Below are positions 8,448 to 15,885 of a DNA stretch of 38,083 nt, piece by piece. The translations under genes and the position numbers were made by a program. Source of the stretch: Lachnospiraceae bacterium (GTDB taxonomy: Bacteria; Bacillota; Clostridia; Lachnospirales; Lachnospiraceae); NCBI GenBank assembly GCA_019421365.1, contig JAHZFJ010000035.1, forward strand, positions 1-38,083. The letters run 5' to 3'. The notes under the pieces are model-generated. The model worked only from the letters and a program-made list of their open reading frames with translations. It was not told where the DNA came from and ran no database searches. Numbering within the stretch: the stretch's first letter is position 1; each line of letters opens with the position of its first letter.

Positions 8448-8807
8448 CTAGTTTAATATCCATTCTTCTGCATCTTTTAGATTTTGACAAAATCTAAGGT
8501 CAGTTCCTTTATTTAACTCCAACGCTAATTCCTTAAATCTATCGTTATTAGTTCTTTCTTCATGAATTAAAAAAACTACCTTTACCCTATAATTAATAAG
8601 TTTTTGCAAAAACGTTCCTAACAACTTTGTTTTTAAATCATAGAATTCTTCTGCAATAATACTACCATCAATAATAACTGAATTTATTCCAGTTTCAAAG
8701 CATGCTGATATGACATCTAACATATCCTGTTCTGAACATATCTTTGATCCTGTTTCATTATACATAATGTAACTTTTATTATTTTTATTAACAATACTAT
8801 ACTTCAT
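8448..8807 (-). CDS. DUF4180-domain protein
   Basis: About 119 residues if the ATG at 8807 is used; the ATG at 8825 would overlap the upstream gene by 29 bases and has no ribosome site, while GGAGG lies 11 bases before 8807. The sequence fits DUF4180: a short N-terminal strand region, DMLDVISACFETGINSVIIDG, then FYDLKTKLLGTFLQKLINYRVKV, and ELNKGTDLRFCQNLKDAEEW near the end. No enzyme motif is seen. It is co-transcribed with the HTH gene before it and may be its partner; function unknown. Confidence 0.7.
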   Translation of the reverse strand: MKYSIVNKNNKSYIMYNETGSKICSEQDMLDVISACFETGINSVIIDGSIIAEEFYDLKTKLLGTFLQKLINYRVKVVFLIHEERTNNDRFKELALELNKGTDLRFCQNLKDAEEWILN

Positions 8808-9306
8808 TATTATCATTTCCTCCATCTTTATCTTCTTCTACAAGCATTACTATCTCATCTAAAAAATCTTTTGTTTCTTCAATGTTTGCCCATATCATAA
8901 TTCTTAGCCTATTGGTATTTTCATTATATTTCAAATTAAGAGTTTGCCTATGCATCCTTACATCTTTACAATTCATAATTGCTAAGAGCATATTTGAGAC
9001 TCTTAAATATGCATCTTTACTTATATTGTTTAAATCTACAACGCTAGAGACTCTAATTTCATTATCTAATTCTAATTTATCGTCATCACTTGAAAACTCT
9101 ATTTCTTCATCGAAAGCAAGTCCTTTATTATCTATAGTAGAATTCTTATTTTCTGTGAATGCTTCTAAATCTATCTGGGATATTCTCCATTGCTTCCCAA
9201 CCTTATTTGCTTTGAGCCTACCTTCTTTTATGAACTTTCTTACTGTTTTATGATGAATGTCTAAAATTTCTGCAACCTGATCTATTGTATAAAATTTATT
9301 CTCCAT
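8797..9306 (-). CDS. Excisionase/MerR-like helix-turn-helix protein
   Basis: A 169-residue probable transcription regulator. The N-terminus (about 5-50) is a classic excisionase-family wing-helix: YTIDQVAEILDIHHKTVRKFI, then EGRLKANKVGKQWRISQIDL. An acidic, low-complexity linker follows (about 55-85). The C-terminal part (about 86-160) has no recognised motif but alternates helices and strands and could be a ligand or dimer domain. It is first in a two-gene operon with the DUF4180 gene and has its own consensus promoter. It is not near any integrase, so a role as phage excisionase is unlikely. Confidence 0.75.
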   Translation of the reverse strand: MENKFYTIDQVAEILDIHHKTVRKFIKEGRLKANKVGKQWRISQIDLEAFTENKNSTIDNKGLAFDEEIEFSSDDDKLELDNEIRVSSVVDLNNISKDAYLRVSNMLLAIMNCKDVRMHRQTLNLKYNENTNRLRIMIWANIEETKDFLDEIVMLVEEDKDGGNDNNEV

Positions 9307-9337
9307 TTTAAGCTTCCTCTTTCCAGATGATATGCTT

Positions 9338-9366
9338 ATAGTATAGTCTTATCTTATTAATGTCAA
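9338..9366 (-). promoter_or_regulatory. Promoter of the HTH/DUF4180 operon
   Basis: On the minus strand: -35 TTGACA (9361-9366), 17-base spacer, -10 TACTAT (9338-9343), about 30 bases before the start codon, which has the ribosome site AGAGGAAG. Confidence 0.75.
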
Positions 9367-9463
9367 CACTTTTATTGTACTTTAATGTATTTTGTTGCGT
9401 ATTATTGAGCTTTACTCCCTTTCTGTTCCACTTTCTTTTAATAAACATTTGTACTTAATATAT

Positions 9464-9517
9464 AAAAAAAAGAGTCATTTCATAATCATCATGCGATTAA
9501 TAAAATAACTCTTTTTT
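9464..9517 (-). terminator. Terminator after rubrerythrin
   Basis: The arms AGAGTcATTT (9471-9480) and AAATaACTCT (9503-9512) form a stem flanked by an A run on the left (9464-9470) and a T run on the right, so it could work in both directions. On the minus strand it ends the rubrerythrin transcript 34 bases after its stop. Confidence 0.7.
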
Positions 9518-9550
9518 ACGAAATAGCTCTCTTCTTAGAACTAGAAGATA

Positions 9551-10105
9551 CTAAAACTCTTTATACATTTCCTTCTTAACACCACAGACTGGGCATTTAT
9601 CAGGAGCTTCATCAAGAATGGTATGTCCACAAATAGGGCAGATATATACATTTGTCAATTCTATATCTTTCCCTTCTCTTGCACAATCCTGTGCTTTCTG
9701 AAATAATTCAACATGAATCTTTTCAGCTTCTAAAGAATAATGGAAAGAACGCTCTGCGCTTTTTTCTTCTTGGAACTGAGCTGCATTTAGATAAACTGGA
9801 TACATCTGATCAACTTCATGACGTTCTCCATCAATTGCTCCCTGAAGATTGTCTACGGTCTTCCCAGTACCAAACTCTGCCCCTGATGTTACAGAAACGC
9901 TTTGAGTTTCACCTGCAATTGCGTGGAAATGATTGTTCGCATGTACTTGTTCAGCATAAGCAATCGCAATAAAGAGCTTTGCAATATTCGGAAACCCTTC
10001 CTTTTCTGCCATAGTTGCCCAAGTAAGGTATCTCATATGTGCCATACTTTCGCCACCGTACGCTGAATGTAAAAATTCATTTGTCATTGCATTTTTTACT
10101 GCCAT
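9551..10105 (-). CDS. rbr: Rubrerythrin
   Basis: A 184-residue non-heme di-iron peroxidase that removes hydrogen peroxide in anaerobes. The ferritin-like four-helix part (1 to about 145) carries the metal-ligand patterns GGESMAHMRYL, AIAYAEQVHANNHFHA and EAEKIHVELF. The C-terminus (about 150-184) is a rubredoxin-like domain with two CxxC pairs, CPICG and CPVCG, spaced as usual for a single iron site. The domain order (ferritin then rubredoxin) is the classical one. It has an AGGAGG ribosome site and is transcribed alone. Confidence 0.95.
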   Translation of the reverse strand: MAVKNAMTNEFLHSAYGGESMAHMRYLTWATMAEKEGFPNIAKLFIAIAYAEQVHANNHFHAIAGETQSVSVTSGAEFGTGKTVDNLQGAIDGERHEVDQMYPVYLNAAQFQEEKSAERSFHYSLEAEKIHVELFQKAQDCAREGKDIELTNVYICPICGHTILDEAPDKCPVCGVKKEMYKEF

Positions 10106-10138
10106 GTATTATTCCTCCTATATAAATATATTTATTCA

Positions 10139-10168
10139 GGGACTATTACATTATAAAATAACAGTCCC
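10139..10168. terminator. Hairpin between korB and rubrerythrin genes
   Basis: GGGACTATTA (10139-10148) can pair with TAACAGTCCC (10159-10168) with one mismatch. A T run follows only on the plus strand, so on the minus strand, where the genes are, it would be a weak terminator at best. Confidence 0.4.
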
Positions 10169-10201
10169 GTTTTAACTTGAAATATATTACTTTAAAAAGC
10201 T

Positions 10202-11047
10202 TTATACAAACTCGTGAATTAATCTATCTATTACCTTCATATCTGTCTTTTGATCTAACAAAGGCTCTTTTCCTTCTAGTACAATATTCTTCTTATGAAA
10301 GTCTTCTTTTTCTTCCTTGTATATCACACCAATAGGTATCTTTTCATCAAACTCCATTGCTCTCTTCATAGCTTCCAGTCGATCTGTCGGATCATAATCA
10401 GCTTCTAATTTATATACTCTGTCTTTATAATAAGCAAAAGTATTGATCTTGTTATACGTTACGCATGGTTGCAAGATATCTACCATAGCGTATCCCTTGT
10501 ATGAAATTGCTTCTTTCATAATTTGCTTTAAATGATCCCTATCTCCACTAAATGATCTGGCAACAAAACCAGCTCCTGCTGCGATTGCCAACAAGATTGG
10601 ATTAAGAGGTGTATTTATGCTACCAGTAACTTGAACACCAGTAATCTGACCTTCTGCAGTCGTAGGAGATGCCTGCCCTTTGGTTAATCCATATATCTGA
10701 TTATCATGTATAAAATGAGTTATATCAACATTTCTACGTATATTATGTATAAAATGATTGCCGCCTTCACCATATGAATCGCCATCACCAGTATTAACAA
10801 TAACTGTTAGCTTTTCATTGGCAATCTTTGCTGCCGCCGCTGCTGGAAGTGACCTTCCATGTAAACCACAGAAGCTATTTCCACTAAGATATTGAGGTGT
10901 CTTTGCTGCCTGACCAATTCCACCAACTAATAGTACTTCATGAGGGTCTTTCCCTAATTCTTCTAAGGTTTCCTTTAAGCTAGATAATATTCCAAAGTTA
11001 CCGCATCCGGGACACCATGCTGTTTGAAAGGTTTGAAAATCTCCCAT
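10202..11047 (-). CDS. korB: 2-oxoacid:ferredoxin oxidoreductase, beta (TPP-binding) subunit
   Basis: About 281 residues from the ATG at 11047, which follows the stop of the alpha-subunit gene by one base and has GGAGG upstream; an in-frame GTG 12 bases earlier lies within the ribosome site and is less likely. The N-terminal WCPGCGNFG holds Fe-S or TPP-domain cysteines, and the TPP/Mg motif GDGDSYGEGGNHFIHNIRRN is clear. Together with the alpha subunit it decarboxylates a 2-oxoacid to an acyl-CoA and reduces ferredoxin. The two-subunit form with a gamma-alpha fusion fits 2-oxoglutarate or a generic 2-oxoacid; the substrate cannot be fixed from the sequence. Confidence 0.85.
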   Translation of the reverse strand: MGDFQTFQTAWCPGCGNFGILSSLKETLEELGKDPHEVLLVGGIGQAAKTPQYLSGNSFCGLHGRSLPAAAAAKIANEKLTVIVNTGDGDSYGEGGNHFIHNIRRNVDITHFIHDNQIYGLTKGQASPTTAEGQITGVQVTGSINTPLNPILLAIAAGAGFVARSFSGDRDHLKQIMKEAISYKGYAMVDILQPCVTYNKINTFAYYKDRVYKLEADYDPTDRLEAMKRAMEFDEKIPIGVIYKEEKEDFHKKNIVLEGKEPLLDQKTDMKVIDRLIHEFV

Positions 11048-11048
11048 A

Positions 11049-12719
11049 TTATAGCGCACCTCCTTGTTGTATTCTTTCTACGATTTCCTCACCAGATATC
11101 TGACGTCCATCGTATTTTAAAATACTACTATCAAAAACAATTCCAGTATGCTCCCTGATTAATCCACCTAACTGACCTGTTGCATTTTGCTCTATATTAA
11201 TCAATTGTTTAGCCTGAGTTGCTTTTTCTACTAATAATTTTGTTGGTAATGGGAATACGTCTCCAAAAATCAATCCAGCGTACTTACCTGGTTCTTTATC
11301 ATTCAGTACTCCTACAGCCTCTCTAATTGGTCCATATGTAGAACCCCAACCAACCAATAAGGTCTCAAAGGTTTCTCCACCAATATATTCTGGTTCTTGT
11401 AATTCTTCCATTAATTTATCAAGTTTTCGCATACGTTTATCCATCATCTGAGTTCGTTCTTCTGATGATTCGATTATAAAACCACGTTCATCATGCTCAT
11501 CACTATCTGCTGAGACAAGATTCTTTGATTTTCCTGGAATTAATCTTGGAGATATACCATCCTCAGTAATCTTATAACGTAGATATTCTCCTTCATTGTA
11601 CTTCTCCCCGCATGGCTCAGCAACTTGAATATCACTGAGATCATATGGTTCCACCGTAGCTGTGGAGTCCCCTAAATATTGATCACTTAATAATATTACT
11701 GGTATCTGATATCGTTCCGCAAGATCAAATGCTCGAATTGTTTGATAGAATGCATCTGTATGATTACGAAGAGCTATTACCATTCTTGGAAATTCACCTT
11801 GAGCAGCAGAAATAACAAATTTCAAGTCACTTTGCTCTGTTCTAGTTGGAAGCCCAGTAGCTGGACCCGGACGCTGAACATCGATAACTACCAATGGTAT
11901 CTCAGCGATTCCTGATAATCCTAGAGCCTCTACCTTTAAACAAAAGCCTCCACCAGAGGTACCAGTCATTGCTCTAGCACCTGCAAAAGAAGCGCCAATT
12001 GCCATATTAATTCCTGCTATTTCATCTTCTGCTTGCTCCACAACAATACCAGCTTCAACACTTTTTGATGCTAAAAACTCCATTACTGCTGTAGATGGTG
12101 ACATTGGATAAGCTGAATAAAATTTCAACCCAGCTGCTAATGCACCAAGTCCAACCGCTTCACTTCCGGATAAAACTATGTACTCACCATTTGTGCCTTC
12201 AATAAATTTAAATCTAGTATCTACACTTTCATAACCAATACGTACGGCTTTTAAATTCATCTCCAAATAAGCTTCTTTCACAAGATGCTTCATGGTCTCC
12301 TCCACATGATCTAATCCGATTCCAAACAGTTTTAAAACTGCGCCAATTGCTATACTTCCCGAAACTTTTGGATTACCAAGCTCCTTTGCCATACTATCCA
12401 TGTTTAATTTGATGGCTTTTTCATTTATTGTTTTTAGTTTAGTATCACATAGGATAAATCCATCCTTGTTTAACTCTTCTTTATGTATCTCTACAGTATC
12501 ATCGTCCAGTGCTATAATGCCATCCAGTTTAGCACTGTGAGAAAAGATTGGTTCATTCCCAAATCTTATAATTGAAAAGTTATGACCACCCCGTACTCGA
12601 GACATAAAGTCTCTCATTGTAAATACATAATATCCTGCTTTTTTTAAAAGCCTTTCAAGGTTTGCAGCTGTAGTGTCTATTCCTTGCCCAGCTGCTCCTC
12701 CTACTAAAATATTATACAT
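11049..12719 (-). CDS. korA: 2-oxoacid:ferredoxin oxidoreductase, alpha subunit (gamma-alpha fusion)
   Basis: About 556 residues. The N-terminal part (1 to about 180) is the gamma domain, starting YNILVGGAAGQGIDT and containing SRVRGGHNFS. The alpha domain follows (about 190-556), with the pyrimidine-binding region GSEAVGLGALAAGLKFYSAYPMSPST, AGARAMTGTSGGGF and DVQRPGPATGLPTRTEQSDL. The first codon of the open frame is a TTG; the ATG next to it (12719) with an AAGGAGG upstream is taken as start. It is first in a two-gene operon with korB and has a near-consensus promoter. No ferredoxin-domain subunit is encoded nearby, so the enzyme uses a separate ferredoxin. Confidence 0.87.
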   Translation of the reverse strand: MYNILVGGAAGQGIDTTAANLERLLKKAGYYVFTMRDFMSRVRGGHNFSIIRFGNEPIFSHSAKLDGIIALDDDTVEIHKEELNKDGFILCDTKLKTINEKAIKLNMDSMAKELGNPKVSGSIAIGAVLKLFGIGLDHVEETMKHLVKEAYLEMNLKAVRIGYESVDTRFKFIEGTNGEYIVLSGSEAVGLGALAAGLKFYSAYPMSPSTAVMEFLASKSVEAGIVVEQAEDEIAGINMAIGASFAGARAMTGTSGGGFCLKVEALGLSGIAEIPLVVIDVQRPGPATGLPTRTEQSDLKFVISAAQGEFPRMVIALRNHTDAFYQTIRAFDLAERYQIPVILLSDQYLGDSTATVEPYDLSDIQVAEPCGEKYNEGEYLRYKITEDGISPRLIPGKSKNLVSADSDEHDERGFIIESSEERTQMMDKRMRKLDKLMEELQEPEYIGGETFETLLVGWGSTYGPIREAVGVLNDKEPGKYAGLIFGDVFPLPTKLLVEKATQAKQLINIEQNATGQLGGLIREHTGIVFDSSILKYDGRQISGEEIVERIQQGGAL

Positions 12720-12750
12720 CAAAACACCTCCTTAATTATGTGTTAATTGT

Positions 12751-12779
12751 ATTATATTCCTCATTTTTTGTGAAATCAA
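12751..12779 (-). promoter_or_regulatory. Promoter of the korAB operon
   Basis: On the minus strand: -35 TTGATT (12774-12779), 17-base spacer, -10 TATAAT (12751-12756), about 30 bases before the korA start. The remaining stretch up to 12919 is AT-rich with no other feature seen. Confidence 0.75.
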
Positions 12780-12919
12780 CCTTTATAACAGAAGATTTGT
12801 ATAATTATTTTTCTTTTTATAAAAAAATGACAGTTAATTAAAGGCCAATTAAGTAATAATTAGTCACACTGAAATCCCACTAAGCGATTCTATATAATTC
12901 TATATAAACATCTACTTGT

Positions 12920-13138
12920 TTATGTCAAATATTTCTCTAACATCTTCTTTAAACGTCTTTGTAACTCAACGCGAACATATTCGGGTTCTATGCAAGTTAA
13001 CTTATCTCCAATACTCATTAGAAACGTTATTGATTTTTATCCATTACCCCATAAGAATAGTTTCCCATTTCAAATCACAGTGGAAAAAATAATTTCTAAG
13101 TATGAAGAAACTTTAGTTTTGACACCTATTACTAATTC
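12920..13138 (-). pseudogene. Decayed C-terminal end of a WYL-domain transcription regulator
   Basis: Minus-strand reading from 13138 to a TAA at 12920 gives a frame with two internal stops. It begins ELVIGVKTKVSSYLEIIF, continues through NGKLFLWGNG, and ends ITFLMSIGDKLTCIEPEYV and RVELQRRLKKMLEKYLT. The last part is the typical end of WYL-domain regulators (LLSFGDxxxxxEPxxLRxEL, then a basic helix). The helix-turn-helix and WYL core are missing, so only a tail remains. Only the last 32 codons (ATG at 13018) are open; no ribosome site stands before them. It lies between korAB and the ABC gene and probably marks a lost gene. Confidence 0.55.
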
Positions 13139-13195
13139 TCAGGTGATACTCATCAATGACAACGATATACGCATCAGCGAATAAATATAGACAAA

Positions 13196-13223
13196 AGCCA
13201 CCTGTTCTATAAAACAGATGGCT
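13196..13223 (-). terminator. Terminator after the MacB-like ABC gene
   Basis: AGCCAcCTGTT (13196-13206) pairs with AACAGaTGGCT (13213-13223), 11 base pairs with one mismatch and a 6-base loop. On the minus strand it is followed by a short T run (TTTTGT). It is 19 bases past the stop codon of the ABC gene. Confidence 0.65.
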
Positions 13224-13241
13224 CTCGTTACTCTTTACCTT

Positions 13242-15605
13242 TTATTCAGATCTTAATGCTTCTACTGCATCTTTTTTAGATGCCATTCTTGCTGGGATAT
13301 GTCCACCCATAACTGTTAACACTGTACTAATTACAACTAATAATAATGCATGTTCCGGTAGTAGTGTTGCTACATTTTCAAGTCCCGTCATGTTGTATAA
13401 CACGGAGTTAATAGGGAATGTTAGTGCCCAAGCAATAATAATACCAAGTATTCCTGAGAATAAACCTAATATAAATGTTTCCGCATCGAATACACGTGTA
13501 ATATCTTTCTTTCTTGCACCAAGTGCCCTTAATACTCCGATTTCTTTTGTTCTTTCAAGCACTGATGTATAAGTAATAATACATATCATAATTAAACTTA
13601 CAACTAATGATATTGCTGCAAACGCAACTAAAACAATCGTAATCGCATCCATAATACCACTTGTCATACTTGACATAGTTCCTGCCATATCAGTATAGAC
13701 AATTGCATCATCCGAATCCTTATCTTCATTATATGCATCTATATATTCTAGCACTTGGTCTTTGGCTTCAAATGTTTCTGGATACACCATGACCATATAA
13801 GGAATTGACGTTCCGCCAAGGTATCCCATAAATTGTGTTTTAGCTGTGTCATCGTCAAATTTTTGCATTGACATAACATTTACATCGCTGTCTTGTTGTG
13901 CTTTAACAATATCTGATTCTTGATTTAATTCGATCAGTCTACCAGCTAAATTATCACTATAAGCGATACCAGTTGATAAAAGTCCAATAGTAACATCTGC
14001 TTTTTGTCTAACTACTGCTGAGATTTTAATAGTAATAGCATCTTTAGAATCATACATTGCCTGATAATCTGTTCCTGGTACATAATTACCCATATCAGTC
14101 TTTGTATAATAATCGTTGTTCGGTATAATCTTCATCTCTGTTCCAACGATATCATCAAATTTTATCGATTCAGCATCTTTTACGTCATATCCTAAAGCTT
14201 CCATAATGTTTTGTGCTATTCTGTTTTTATCATCTATTACTAATACTACTTCATTATCATTAGTTGGATACTCACCTGCCAATACGTCGTAACATTTTTC
14301 AAGATAAGATTCACTAGTATCTTCTAATTGCTGTGGATATGATGAAAGTCCTAATGACATGGAAGATGATGAAGTCATTGCTGACATCGCATTATCGTTA
14401 GAGGATGCACTCGATATACTAACTGGTATCACTTCACTATCTGTCTTTCTTACCATGTTAAGATTAACTAATCTAGTATAACCTAAACTTCCACATATTT
14501 CTGGATCAATCTTTTCGAGATAATCTATAAATTCATCTGTGAAAACATTCGTATGCATCTGTGTCATCTCAGTTGGATCATACAAATAAACTTCTTCTGT
14601 ATCTTCAAACTCTGCCGTCCCTTTTACCAACGCCATTCTATCATCTGCTAACTTACGCATAGTTTCTTCATCTATCTGCTGCGTACTTTGCGTGATAATA
14701 ATTGGCATATCTGCCATTGCATCCGATTGGAATTGTAATATCTGCTCCTTAAATCCTGATGATAAACTTAAGATAACCGCGATACCTATAATACCTATAC
14801 TTGACGCAAATGAAGTTAAAAATGTTCTTCCTTTCTTAGTCTTTAAGTTATTAAGAGATAAACCTAGTGCTGTTTTAAACTTCATGGCAGTTTTCTTAAG
14901 ATGAAACTGATCCTCTTTCGGTCTTTCCTGATGAGGATTTGTGTCATCAATTATATTACCATCTTTAAATTTAATAATTCTATCTGCATACTCCTCTGCT
15001 AACTCAGGGTTATGAGTAACCATTATTACAAGTCTGTCTCCAGCAACTTCTTTAATAAGGTCCATAATCTGTATACTTGTAGCAGTATCTAGGGCACCAG
15101 TTGGTTCATCACATAAAAGTATCTCTGGATCATTGGCCAGTGCTCTTGCTATAGCAACTCTTTGCATCTGTCCACCTGATAATTGGTTAGGTTTTTTATG
15201 TAGATGTTCTTTAAGCCCAACCTGTTCTAACACTTCTACTGCTCTTTTGTGTTTCTGTTCTTTGGACACTCCACTAAGTGTCATACCCAGCTCAACGTTT
15301 TCCACAATACTAAGATGCATAATAAGATTATAGCTTTGGAATATAAATCCAACCGAATTATTTCTGTATGAATCCCAATCGATATCTTTAAAATCTTTCG
15401 TTTTCTTACCTTTGATTACTAGATCACCAGAATCATATTTATCAAGTCCACCTATAATATTTAGGCATGTTGTTTTTCCAGATCCACTTGTACCTAGAAT
15501 AGCTACGAATTCTCTCTCTCTAAATGCTACGCTGATGTCATTCAGGGCTATTGTTTCCATATCACCCACATGGTAAACCTTACGTATGTTTTTCAGTTCT
15601 AACAT
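13242..15605 (-). CDS. ABC transporter with fused ATPase and FtsX-like permease (MacB type)
   Basis: A 787-residue protein. The N-terminal ATPase (1 to about 225) is of the LolD/MacB group: Walker A GTSGSGKTT, signature LSGGQMQRVAIARAL, Walker B LLCDEPTGALD and the H-loop VMVTHN. A short linker leads to the first membrane helix (about 262-285), a large external domain (about 290-645), and three C-terminal helices of the FtsX fold with the motif RTKEIGVLRALGARKKDI. This order (NBD, one helix, external domain, three helices) is the MacB topology. Such proteins in Firmicutes export or sense peptides, or move lipoproteins; no adaptor or two-component gene is next to it, so the substrate is unknown. 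Expressed from its own promoter with the ribosome site GGAGG. Confidence 0.88.
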   Translation of the reverse strand: MLELKNIRKVYHVGDMETIALNDISVAFREREFVAILGTSGSGKTTCLNIIGGLDKYDSGDLVIKGKKTKDFKDIDWDSYRNNSVGFIFQSYNLIMHLSIVENVELGMTLSGVSKEQKHKRAVEVLEQVGLKEHLHKKPNQLSGGQMQRVAIARALANDPEILLCDEPTGALDTATSIQIMDLIKEVAGDRLVIMVTHNPELAEEYADRIIKFKDGNIIDDTNPHQERPKEDQFHLKKTAMKFKTALGLSLNNLKTKKGRTFLTSFASSIGIIGIAVILSLSSGFKEQILQFQSDAMADMPIIITQSTQQIDEETMRKLADDRMALVKGTAEFEDTEEVYLYDPTEMTQMHTNVFTDEFIDYLEKIDPEICGSLGYTRLVNLNMVRKTDSEVIPVSISSASSNDNAMSAMTSSSSMSLGLSSYPQQLEDTSESYLEKCYDVLAGEYPTNDNEVVLVIDDKNRIAQNIMEALGYDVKDAESIKFDDIVGTEMKIIPNNDYYTKTDMGNYVPGTDYQAMYDSKDAITIKISAVVRQKADVTIGLLSTGIAYSDNLAGRLIELNQESDIVKAQQDSDVNVMSMQKFDDDTAKTQFMGYLGGTSIPYMVMVYPETFEAKDQVLEYIDAYNEDKDSDDAIVYTDMAGTMSSMTSGIMDAITIVLVAFAAISLVVSLIMICIITYTSVLERTKEIGVLRALGARKKDITRVFDAETFILGLFSGILGIIIAWALTFPINSVLYNMTGLENVATLLPEHALLLVVISTVLTVMGGHIPARMASKKDAVEALRSE

Positions 15606-15698
15606 ATTTACCTCCGTCTACTATTAGCCTGTTTTAATAAGTCTTGATTCGAGTGTCAAATGGTATTACCACATAAATCAAATTTTATAACTTCGTAT

Positions 15699-15727
15699 AT
15701 AGTATTCTCAATAGATTAATCTGTCAA
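15699..15727 (-). promoter_or_regulatory. Promoter of the MacB-like ABC gene
   Basis: On the minus strand: -35 TTGACA (15722-15727), 17-base spacer, -10 TACTAT (15699-15704), roughly 95 bases before the start codon. The leader between them shows no clear structure. Confidence 0.75.
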
Positions 15728-15794
15728 CGCTGTTTATACTAATTTAATGAATTGTTTTACTATTTTTATAAATTAGCACTTGGACCATACAAAA

Positions 15795-15832
15795 AGCTGC
15801 TGCAATTACGGTATTACCCGTTTGCAGCAGCT
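15795..15832 (-). terminator. Terminator after the Pro-Cys surface protein gene
   Basis: AGCTGCTGCAA (15795-15805) and TTGCAGCAGCT (15822-15832) are a perfect 11-base inverted repeat. On the minus strand a run of five T residues follows, a typical rho-independent terminator, 54 bases past the stop codon. Confidence 0.8.
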
Positions 15833-15885
15833 CTGATAATTCAACTTAATTCAATTGAAATTAATGCACAGCAAATTAATATAAA

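Noticed and set aside
12990..13184. A 64-codon plus-strand open frame with an ATG start
   Set aside because: It has no ribosome binding site, and the minus strand of the same bases reads as a decayed WYL-regulator tail, which explains the sequence better.
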